This document shows positions 1-6,709 of a DNA stretch of 14,485 nucleotides, piece after piece. The first letter of the stretch is position 1, and each line of letters starts with the position of its first letter. Location: positions 1 through 14,485 of the forward strand of contig DASUFH010000085.1 of assembly GCA_036274645.1 (NCBI GenBank), written 5' to 3'. Both the position numbers and the translations under genes were made by a program. The DNA is from DASUFH01 sp036274645. GTDB taxonomy: Bacteria; Acidobacteriota; Terriglobia; 20CM-2-55-15. A model generated the notes under the pieces. That model saw only the letters and a program-made list of their open reading frames with translations. It had not been told where the DNA came from and ran no database searches.

Positions 1-1985
1 GTCCGGTCCAGTGGCGGCACTTCCAGGCCCGCTTTCACCATCATGTTCCGGAGCATGGCGGAAACTTCGGGTCGCGCCACAGCAGACTGCACACCGACAC
101 GGACGAGACCGTCAGCGTAGTCGAGGGCCTGCCAGCCGCCCTTGCCCCCGGTGATATCGGCGTTCTTGGTGTCGCGGCTGCCGTGATCGCGTGTCTCCAG
201 TTTCGCGCCATGATCGACAAGAAGCTGCACGATCTCGACGCGGCCCTTGGCGGCGGCGGCCATCAGCGGCGTGCGTCCATCGCGATTGGCGGTGTTGGGA
301 TCGATGCCCAGTTCGAGGAGCCATTTGATGGCGTCGATGCTTTCCTGCGGAGACTTTTCATGGGTGACACCTTCCACCCAGCCGATGCCGGCGGCGGCAG
401 ACAGCGCCGTATCGCCCCAGTCGGTCTTGGCCTTCGGATCGGCGCCCTTTTCGAGCAGGAGCTTCATCAACGCCAGGTCGCAGGACTGCGCAGCCCGAAC
501 GAATGGGGTCGCGCCCTCTTCGAAGAACCACTGCATGGTGAAGATGGTGCGCGTCAGGGTGGTATGGCTTCCGTTGTTTCCATGAGCCACGGCCGCGTTT
601 ACATCGGCGCCTTTGTCGATCAGCAGCTTGATGAAATCGAGGTGATCCATGTCCGGCTTGGGAACCGGGTAGTCGCCACCTTCGATATTCCGGTTGTCGG
701 TCGCAAGATACAGGGGAGTCCAGTTGTGGATGTTGCCGGTATTGACGTCGGCGCCGCGGTCCATCAGGTATTTGGCCAGCTGATAGTGGCGGTTTTCAGT
801 CGCCACGAGCAGAGGGGTCCAGCCGGACTCATTAGTCTGGTTGACGTTGGCGCCGCCATCGAGCAATACCCTGGCGCTTTCCAGGCTGCCCTGGCGGGCG
901 GCGAATATCAGCGCGGTAAGACCGCCGCCGCCGCTGCCGCGCGCGCCCGCGATGGGCCCTTCGGCGCCGTCATCGCCCGCCTCGGCTGCAGTCTGGGCTT
1001 CGCCGGTCTGGGGCGCTGCGGCGTTTGCTCCATTGAGAGCGCCGCCCTGGCCGCCGCCCGGAGCGCCGCTGCCTCGGCCGCCGCGTCCACCGGCGTTTCC
1101 GGCATTACCGCCGCGGCCGCCACGTCCACCGCGGCCGCCAGTATTGCCCGCGTTGCCCCCATTACCACCGTTGCCGCCGCCTCCAAAACCGCCGCCTCGG
1201 CCGCCCTGGGCGCCACCTCGGCCACCACCGCCTGGGCCGCCGCCCGGACCACCGGGCGCAGCGCCCGCCGCGCCGGCAGCTCCACCGGGCGCCGCTCCAG
1301 CCGCGCCGCGCGCGCCGCGCGCTCCTCGCGTTCCTCCGCCAGTTCCGCCGCCGCCAACGGGCGAGTTCCCGACGGGCGCTCCAAGATAAGGTCTGGGCAT
1401 GCCCGCGTTTCCGGATCGGGCGCTGACATTGGCCCCACCGGCAATGAGTGTCTTCACGGCTTCGGCGTGTCCCTGTTCGGCCGCCCACATCAGGGCGGTT
1501 GTCCCGCGGACGGTTTCCTTGGCGTTGACGTCGGCGCCGCCTTTGATCAACGCCTGAACGGCCGCCGGATTACCATTGCGCGCGGCCAGCATCAGCGCGG
1601 TTTCACCGATCGTTCCGCGATATTGGATGTCCGCCCCGGCCTTCAACAGCGTTTCGATGACCGCCGGGTCGCCATAAAGCGCGGCCATCGCCAGGGGCGT
1701 CACGCCCTCGCGGTTGGCGGCGTTCACGTTGGCGCCGGCGCCCAGCAGCAACCGGGTCGTTTCCAGATCGTCGTGATAGACCGCCCAGTGGAGCGCCGTC
1801 GCTCCGTCCACCTGAGGCGCGTTCACGTCCTTTTTGGCGTCGAGCAACGCGCGCAAAGCCGCCTTGTCGGACTTCTTGACCGCGTCGGCCACTTCACTCG
1901 ATTCCGCGCCGAAACTGGCGAAGGGCGCCGCAACCAGTAGCGCAAGTGCAGCGACACCCAGAACTGATTTCATCTGCCTCTTCAT
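1..1985 (-). CDS. Secreted ankyrin-repeat protein with central Gly-rich insert (partial, 3' end off window)
   Basis: The reading frame is open on the minus strand from an ATG at 1985 to the window edge, giving 661 visible residues without the natural stop. Residues 1-28 look like a Sec signal peptide: basic start MKRQMK, hydrophobic core to about residue 20, and a likely cut after FGA. Ankyrin repeats (TALHWAV, TPLAMAA, TALMLAA, TALMWAA, TPLLVAT, TPLYLAT, TPLMAAA, with GADVNA-type loops) fill about 30-190 and 355-600. Between them, about 203-355, lies a low-complexity Gly/Ala/Arg/Asn stretch that splits the repeat array. Ankyrin repeats bind protein partners, so an extracytoplasmic scaffold role is inferred; the true partner is unknown. 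The start lies 13 bp after the DUF1552 stop, with GAGGG upstream, so it is the third gene of the operon. An internal ATG at 1973 is an alternative start. Very confident on family, not on function. Confidence 0.93.
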   Translation of the reverse strand, partial: MKRQMKSVLGVAALALLVAAPFASFGAESSEVADAVKKSDKAALRALLDAKKDVNAPQVDGATALHWAVYHDDLETTRLLLGAGANVNAANREGVTPLAMAALYGDPAVIETLLKAGADIQYRGTIGETALMLAARNGNPAAVQALIKGGADVNAKETVRGTTALMWAAEQGHAEAVKTLIAGGANVSARSGNAGMPRPYLGAPVGNSPVGGGGTGGGTRGARGARGAAGAAPGGAAGAAGAAPGGPGGGPGGGGRGGAQGGRGGGFGGGGNGGNGGNAGNTGGRGGRGGRGGNAGNAGGRGGRGSGAPGGGQGGALNGANAAAPQTGEAQTAAEAGDDGAEGPIAGARGSGGGGLTALIFAARQGSLESARVLLDGGANVNQTNESGWTPLLVATENRHYQLAKYLMDRGADVNTGNIHNWTPLYLATDNRNIEGGDYPVPKPDMDHLDFIKLLIDKGADVNAAVAHGNNGSHTTLTRTIFTMQWFFEEGATPFVRAAQSCDLALMKLLLEKGADPKAKTDWGDTALSAAAGIGWVEGVTHEKSPQESIDAIKWLLELGIDPNTANRDGRTPLMAAAAKGRVEIVQLLVDHGAKLETRDHGSRDTKNADITGGKGGWQALDYADGLVRVGVQSAVARPEVSAMLRNMMVKAGLEVPPLDR

Positions 1986-1998
1986 GTTTTCCCTCGCC

Positions 1999-3405
1999 CT
2001 AGAGACCGACCAGACGACCGGTGCTGTCGCCCTGGCTGTCCTGATGAATGCCGAACATGTCCAGCACGCTCAGCAACAGGTTTCCGGTTGTGATGGTCTT
2101 GGTGGGATAAGCCAGGTGCCGGCCTCCCTTGAGTTGTCCGCTGGCCCCACCCACAAGAATGTGAGGCACGTTGTAGTGCTGGTGCTGATTCGAATTCCCC
2201 ATGTTCGTCCCGTAGAGAATCAGCGAATGATCGAGCAGCGTACCGTCACCGTCCGGCGTGGCCTTCAGCTTTTCGGCGAAATAGCTCATTGTCGATACGT
2301 GATACCGGTTCAGCGTCGAATACTGACGTATCGTCGCCGGGTTCTCCGCGTGATGCGAAAGGCCATGAAAACTGCCCGTTGTACCCGCCTGCGGGAACCA
2401 TTCGCTCTTCGGATACGGATACGTCCGGCCGGTCAGGTCGCGCGCGCCGAGGAGCGTGGCCACGCGGGTGACATCGGCCTGGAACGCCAGACGCGTCAGA
2501 TCGTAATGCAGCTTGATGTGCTCATCCCAGGAGTCCGGAATGCCGGTCGGCGCATCGGAGGTCGGCGCGACGGTTGAGATCTTTGCGGCGATCTGGAGAC
2601 GTCGTTCGATCTCCCGGATTTCGTTGGTGTACTGATCCACCGTTAGCTTGTCCCTGGCGCCAAGATCCTTCTTCAGACCGGTCAGTTCACCGAGCACCGA
2701 ATCGAGAATGCTCTGGCTCTGCCGCCGCCGGAATATCCGCTCATCGACGCTGGCGCCGCTGCCGAACAGGCGCTCGAAAACGATCTGGGGATTCAGTTCC
2801 ATGGGCAGCGGCGTGGTTCCGCTGTTTTCTTTCGGATCGTTCCATCGGGCGGGATTGCTCCACGTCCACGAAATCGTGTTGGTATACGAGCAGCTGTAGC
2901 CTTCGCCACAGTTACTCGATGTCGCGCCCGGATCCTCCACCGCGAGTTGAAGGGATGGAAGCGGAGTTTCCTGGCCGATCTTCATGGCGATCGTCTGATC
3001 GATCGTCGGCGTGCCGACGCTGGCGTCCGATCCAATGGTCTTTTTGGGTTTGATCCCGGTCATGAAGGCGGCCGCAACCCAGTGATCCGATCCGGTGGTG
3101 CCCTCGGGCGGTTCGGCAGACTTGGACCACATGCCGCTCAAAATAACCGCCTGATCCTTGACGTGTTCCAGCGGCTCCATGATCGTGGGCAATTTCGTCA
3201 ATGCGCCTTCCGTCTCCGGAATCCAGTAGCCGGGCGCCATCCCATGAGGAAAGAAAACTCCCACAAAACGGGGTTTGGGCTGGGCTGGAGTTTGCGCCAG
3301 GGCGGTACCTGCCGGAACCATCGCCTCGAGCAGGGGCAAACCCAGCGTCGCTCCCGCGCCGCGCAGGAACGTGCGGCGCGACAGGTGTCTCTTCGAAATG
3401 AACAT
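1999..3405 (-). CDS. Tat-exported DUF1552 (HXXSHH) protein
   Basis: A 468-residue protein that begins with a twin-arginine signal (SRRTFLRG at 9-16, hydrophobic GLPLLEAMV, cleavage likely near ALAQ at 35-38), so it is probably exported folded. The mature part has the DUF1552 hallmarks: GVFFPHGMAPGYW (49-61), MEPL plus VILSGM (76-91), and the family-naming HxxSHH motif as HGLSHH at 347-352. A His-rich segment with H408 and H410 follows LILYGTNMGN (395-404). The biochemical activity of the family is not established; its Tat export and His motifs suggest a metal-bound enzyme, which is inference. An RBS GGAGGG lies 7 nt before the ATG. It is the second gene of the operon, 57 nt after the cytochrome gene and 13 nt before the ankyrin gene; DUF1552 genes are regularly found beside PSD/PSCyt genes in Acidobacteriota and Planctomycetota. 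Confidence 0.95.
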   Translation of the reverse strand: MFISKRHLSRRTFLRGAGATLGLPLLEAMVPAGTALAQTPAQPKPRFVGVFFPHGMAPGYWIPETEGALTKLPTIMEPLEHVKDQAVILSGMWSKSAEPPEGTTGSDHWVAAAFMTGIKPKKTIGSDASVGTPTIDQTIAMKIGQETPLPSLQLAVEDPGATSSNCGEGYSCSYTNTISWTWSNPARWNDPKENSGTTPLPMELNPQIVFERLFGSGASVDERIFRRRQSQSILDSVLGELTGLKKDLGARDKLTVDQYTNEIREIERRLQIAAKISTVAPTSDAPTGIPDSWDEHIKLHYDLTRLAFQADVTRVATLLGARDLTGRTYPYPKSEWFPQAGTTGSFHGLSHHAENPATIRQYSTLNRYHVSTMSYFAEKLKATPDGDGTLLDHSLILYGTNMGNSNQHQHYNVPHILVGGASGQLKGGRHLAYPTKTITTGNLLLSVLDMFGIHQDSQGDSTGRLVGL

Positions 3406-3428
3406 GACGTTACCCTCCGACAGACAAT

Positions 3429-3447
3429 AAAAACGCGAAAAAACGCG
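3429..3447 (-). promoter_or_regulatory. Weak intercistronic hairpin with T-run
   Basis: In the 57-nt gap between the cytochrome and DUF1552 genes, the minus strand carries a CGCG/CGCG stem (3444-3447 and 3434-3437) around a six-T loop, followed by five Ts (3433-3429). The stem has only four pairs, so full termination is unlikely. Partial attenuation, or an RNA-processing site that lowers the downstream genes, is possible. The RBS of the DUF1552 gene lies just downstream. Confidence 0.25.
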
Positions 3448-3462
3448 CCTTAAAAAATCCGG

Positions 3463-5874
3463 CTATTCCGAATCCTTCAACTTCATGTTTTTCTGAAACG
3501 GCGCGCTCCGAACGACGCCCAGCACGAGCGATGAAAAGCGATTGTTGTCCCTGCGGGCGTCGCGCGCGATGGCGCGCACCAGCGGCATATCCTGGTATTC
3601 CGCGCCGCGGCCGAGCGCGTAGGTCAGCAGCTTTTCGGCCGTCACTTCAACAAACTGATCCGAATATCCGACCAGCCACTCGCGTAATCCGGCGGGGCCG
3701 CTCACTTTCGTTCCATCGTAAAGCGTGTCGGAATCGTTGATCGGTGTGCCTTCATCCGTCGTGCGCCACGTCGCGATGCCGTCAAAGTTCTCCAGCGTGA
3801 AACCGATCGGGTCCATCAGGCGGTGACACTGGATGCAATCCGAGCGCACACGATGATCGAGCATCTTCTCGCGCATGGTGGGCTCACGCATGTTGCCGGT
3901 GACGTCGACGGCTCTCGGTTTAAGCGGCGGCACATTGGGCGGCGGATCCGGAGGACGCACACCGATCAGGTTCGTCATGATCCACTTGCCGCGCGTCACG
4001 GGCGAGGTGCGATCCGGTTTCGCTGTGGTCACCAGGAACGCTCCCTTGCCGAGCAGGCCGCGCCGGATATCCAGATCCGGCTCCAGCGTGATCCGCCGGA
4101 ACTGGCTCCCATAGATGTTTGGTATGCCGTAGTGTTTGGCCAGCCGTTCGTTGACGAACGTGTAGTCGGCCGTGAGCAGGTCGATCACGCTGCGGTCTTC
4201 ACGCACCATGCTGTCGAACAGCAACTCCACTTCGCGGCGCATGGCCTGCCGCAACGGATCGTCGAAGTTCGGATAGATCATCGGCAACGGCCCGCTGGCC
4301 GCCAGGCCACGCAGGTTGAGCCACTGGCCCGCGAAATTGATCGCCAGCGCTTCCGAGCGCGGGTCCGCCAGCATGCGGCGGGTCTGCTTTTCGAGTGTTG
4401 CCGGATCCTTCAGCTTGCCTTCCACAGCCAGGCGGATCAGTTCTTCATCGGGGCCGCGGCTCCAGAGGAAGAACGACAGCCGCGACGCCAGTTCCAGATC
4501 GCTGATCGCGTAAACGTCGCCGTCCTTCAAACCGGCCGGCTCCGCTTCGATGCGATAGAGGAACTGGGGAGAGGCCAGGATACGCGCCAGAACCATCTCG
4601 ATACCGAGATCGAAATCGCCGTCCTTGCGTCCCTGACGATAGAACTCCATCATGCCGCTGATTTCCTGCGCGGTCGCCGGTCTGCGAAACGCGCGACCGA
4701 GCAGCGCGGTCACAATCTTTTCAGCGCAGGCCGCTTCGTCTGCCGCGCCCGCCGGTTTGCACACCAGGATGCGGCGGCGGCTGGGAGAATCCGTCGGCGC
4801 CGTGGCGTTGAACGGCCCGTCCACACGCACGCTGCCCACATGCGGAAAGAACGTGTAGCCGGGAAACGGTCCGGTCTGAATCGTGTCGCGCATGAAGTGG
4901 CTGTCGATATCGAGGATCGGCGCGAGATTCGTCTGCACAAACGTGACGCCGATCACATGCCGGCCAGCCGTGGTCTTGAAGTTCACGCGCGTTGCGCCCC
5001 GCGAGCCCCGGCCGCCGCCGAAGTTGAGCACTTCCAGGCGTTCACCGTCGAGCAGGACTTCCAGTTTTTCGCCCGAAACCGAACCGAAGCCGCCCGGAGA
5101 CATGTTGTCGCCGGAGATCGGACTGATGTTCAGCGTGTATTCGCCGTCCGATGGAAAGACATGCGTAATGATCATGCCCCCGCGCGTGCCAAAGGGCAGC
5201 CCTTCAATGTGGTAATCCTGCGACGTGTCTTCCGGCGCGCGATACATCACCTGGGTCGGCGTGGTCGGAGTTCCCAGAGCCAGCTTGGCGATCTTCTGCG
5301 CCGCCGAAACAAACGCCTCGACCAGCGTGGACGACAGCTTGAGCGTGCCCGCCATGTTGTCGAAGCCGCTGGTGGAATCGTCCGTCGGCAAAAACCTGGC
5401 GGGATCGATATCGAGATCCAGCAGGTCGTGAACCGCATTCGCGTATTCAACCCGGTTCAGCCGATGCAGGCCCGGCGGCGGCAGATAGGCCGGCGCGCTC
5501 CGGTCCAGTTCGTTTTCAAGCCATACAATCTGGTTGAGGTACACGTCCTTGTCCGGACGCTTCATTCCGGCCGGCGGCATCATCCCGGCGCGCAGCTTAC
5601 GCACCACCTTTTCCCAGGTTTCGCGATTCTGCTCGACATGCGCGACATCCAGCTGGTCGAGCCTCAGTCCCGGCGCCTGTTGGACTTTTTCGCCATGGCA
5701 CCCAACGCAATAGGTTCCGAAGAAGTTCTGCGCGGCAGATACCTCCGCAATCCGCGCCTGTTGCGGCGACACGGGGGACGGCGCCGGCCGTCCGGCGCCG
5801 TAACTGACCCATGCGGCGGAAACGGACAACGCCGCAATGCACCCGATCACGAACTTGTTTTTTGCGAAAGACAT
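3463..5874 (-). CDS. PSCyt1/PSD/PSCyt3 (DUF1587-DUF1595-DUF1592-DUF1588-DUF1585) c-type cytochrome protein
   Basis: An 803-residue exported protein with an N-terminal signal segment (about 6-27). Domains in order: a PSCyt1 haem domain with CVGCH at 56-60 and GMMPP (97-101) as the probable Met ligand; DUF1587/PSD3 (about 137-200, HRLNRVEY); a beta-rich, carbohydrate-binding-like region (about 220-355); DUF1595/PSD5 (about 385-445, GRAFRRPAT); DUF1592/PSD4 (about 455-580, SRLSFFLW); DUF1588/PSCyt3 (about 600-700, RRGLLGKG and a second haem-type motif CIQCH at 680-684); DUF1585/PSD2 (about 720-795, EKLLTYALGR). The length is normal for this architecture. Two CxxCH motifs imply covalent haem attachment outside the cytoplasm and a redox role; the substrate is unknown. 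A GGAG RBS sits 8 nt before the ATG. It is the first gene of the operon with the DUF1552 and ankyrin genes. A Cys at residue 12 comes too early for a convincing lipobox. Confidence 0.96.
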   Translation of the reverse strand: MSFAKNKFVIGCIAALSVSAAWVSYGAGRPAPSPVSPQQARIAEVSAAQNFFGTYCVGCHGEKVQQAPGLRLDQLDVAHVEQNRETWEKVVRKLRAGMMPPAGMKRPDKDVYLNQIVWLENELDRSAPAYLPPPGLHRLNRVEYANAVHDLLDLDIDPARFLPTDDSTSGFDNMAGTLKLSSTLVEAFVSAAQKIAKLALGTPTTPTQVMYRAPEDTSQDYHIEGLPFGTRGGMIITHVFPSDGEYTLNISPISGDNMSPGGFGSVSGEKLEVLLDGERLEVLNFGGGRGSRGATRVNFKTTAGRHVIGVTFVQTNLAPILDIDSHFMRDTIQTGPFPGYTFFPHVGSVRVDGPFNATAPTDSPSRRRILVCKPAGAADEAACAEKIVTALLGRAFRRPATAQEISGMMEFYRQGRKDGDFDLGIEMVLARILASPQFLYRIEAEPAGLKDGDVYAISDLELASRLSFFLWSRGPDEELIRLAVEGKLKDPATLEKQTRRMLADPRSEALAINFAGQWLNLRGLAASGPLPMIYPNFDDPLRQAMRREVELLFDSMVREDRSVIDLLTADYTFVNERLAKHYGIPNIYGSQFRRITLEPDLDIRRGLLGKGAFLVTTAKPDRTSPVTRGKWIMTNLIGVRPPDPPPNVPPLKPRAVDVTGNMREPTMREKMLDHRVRSDCIQCHRLMDPIGFTLENFDGIATWRTTDEGTPINDSDTLYDGTKVSGPAGLREWLVGYSDQFVEVTAEKLLTYALGRGAEYQDMPLVRAIARDARRDNNRFSSLVLGVVRSAPFQKNMKLKDSE

Positions 5875-5918
5875 TGACGCGGCTCCGGATGCCGAAGATT
5901 TGATGCTTTAACCGGGAG

Positions 5919-5947
5919 AATATATCTCAGATCCGCCGCAATCCCAA
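5919..5947 (-). promoter_or_regulatory. Sigma70-like promoter of the cytochrome/DUF1552/ankyrin operon
   Basis: On the minus strand there is TTGGGA (5947-5942), a 17-nt spacer, then TATATT (5924-5919). Transcription would start near 5912, leaving a leader of about 37 nt with a GGAG site before the ATG at 5874. It is the best promoter match in the window and sits in an AT-richer gap. It lies about 60 bp from the left end of the mobile element, so it appears intact. Not tested experimentally. Confidence 0.55.
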
Positions 5948-6008
5948 GATTCGGCATGAGATTAGAGGCCACCCCAGGACCTTTTAACGATTTTTTACAA
6001 TGTCGGGA

Positions 6009-6023
6009 AATTAGGGACAGAGA
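6009..6023 (+). repeat. Left terminal inverted repeat of the RAYT element
   Basis: AATTAGGGACAGAGA is the exact reverse complement of 6695-6709. It belongs to a longer REP-like left end: the segment from 6005 to 6035 resembles one arm of the hairpin at 11226-11285, sharing AGGGACAGAGAG and then a TTTC..GCG tail. Confidence 0.85.
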
Positions 6024-6168
6024 GGAGTTTCCGCGGATGGGCGGCGGCAACTGGCGCGTCAAGGGATCGAGGCGACACGAATCTCGATTAAATCATTCAA
6101 CTTCAGTTGTTTACAACATACCACTCCAAGCGGCGCTGAGCGAAGCATCAGAGGAGATCCAGCCGGTC

Positions 6169-6180
6169 TAGCTATAGCTA
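6169..6180. repeat. 12-bp perfect palindrome
   Basis: TAGCTATAGCTA is self-complementary and lies inside the mobile element, upstream of the transposase remnant. It could be a binding site for a dimeric protein or chance; nothing nearby decides this. Confidence 0.4.
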
Positions 6181-6287
6181 AGAACGTCCGCGTGTTGGTT
6201 TTCGGACGCTTCAGAAGTAAACTCGCTCTGCCCTTTCAATTTGAACCGCTCGGCGACTGACCCACCTCCGTAGCGTTCCAGGAACAC

Positions 6288-6707
6288 ATGCCAAGAAGAA
6301 TCCCGTATTGTCGTACCGGGCTGCGCGCATCATGTTACGCAGCGCGGAAACCGCAAATCGCTCGTTTTCCAGGATGACGAAGATTGCCGATTCTACCTCT
6401 CAATGCTCCAACTGCAATCGGTTCGTCACCACGTTTGGATCTGGGCCTACGCGCTGATGACAAACCACATGCACGCCATTATGGTTCCGCAGTCCGACAT
6501 GGGTTGTCCGAAGCCTTGCAGGGCGCGCATTCCGTTTACGCGCACTGGTTCAATCAGAAATATGACCTTTCCGGTCACTTGTGGCAGGGCCGGTTCTATT
6601 CTTGTGTGCTTGATGACAGCCACCTGTGGGTGGCAGTGCGATACGTCGAACGCAATCCGGTCAGGGCCGGCATCGTTCAACGTGCTGAGGACTATCTCTG
6701 TCCCTAA
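6288..6707 (+). pseudogene. RAYT (REP-associated tyrosine transposase, Y1/IS200-like), two frameshifts, truncated
   Basis: It starts at ATG 6288 with AGGAA upstream and reads MPRR. An extra A at about 6300 then shifts the frame, and from 6301 it reads SRIVVPGCAHHVTQRGNRK, a typical RAYT N-terminus. This frame holds ALMTNHMHAIM with the HxH (HUH) metal motif. Near 6501-6503 a missing G forces a second shift, after which it reads MGLSEALQGAHSV, then YAHWFNQKY (probable catalytic Tyr region), SGHLWQGRF and RYVERNPVRAGIV. The stop TAA (6705-6707) comes from the right inverted repeat, so the C-terminus is cut compared with typical RAYTs. As assembled it cannot make an active transposase. Such enzymes act on single-stranded DNA at REP/BIME palindromes. 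If both shifts were sequencing errors the gene would still lack its tail. Confidence 0.9.
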
Positions 6708-6709
6708 TT
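6695..6709 (-). repeat. Right terminal inverted repeat, overlapping gcvP stop
   Basis: This is the exact complement of the 15-bp left repeat. It contains both the TAA that ends the transposase remnant (plus strand) and the TAG that ends gcvP (minus strand, 6706-6704), so the two convergent coding regions overlap by 3 bases here. Confidence 0.85.

Larger units (their letters stand above)
6009..6709 (+). mobile_element. Decayed RAYT/IS200-like element bounded by 15-bp inverted repeats
   Basis: A 701-bp unit sits between the operon promoter and the 3' end of gcvP. Its edges are the perfect inverted repeat AATTAGGGACAGAGA (6009-6023) and its complement (6695-6709). Inside is a frameshifted Y1/RAYT transposase. 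The 6024-6287 part holds no gene I can support; it has a 12-bp palindrome and a short CGTCCG/CGGACG inverted repeat. RAYTs are single-copy domesticated relatives of IS200 transposases associated with REP palindromes, which fits the related hairpin at 11226-11285. Whether 6009-6709 moved as one unit is inferred from the flanking repeats; no target duplication is visible. Confidence 0.65.

Noticed and set aside
183..1940. 585-residue plus-strand open frame
   Set aside because: It is antisense to the ankyrin gene; its Ala/Arg-rich low-complexity text is explained by the Gly-rich coding on the minus strand.
3823..5877. 684-residue plus-strand open frame
   Set aside because: Antisense to the cytochrome gene, whose domains and haem motifs are unmistakable; the plus-strand text is Arg/His-rich without motifs.
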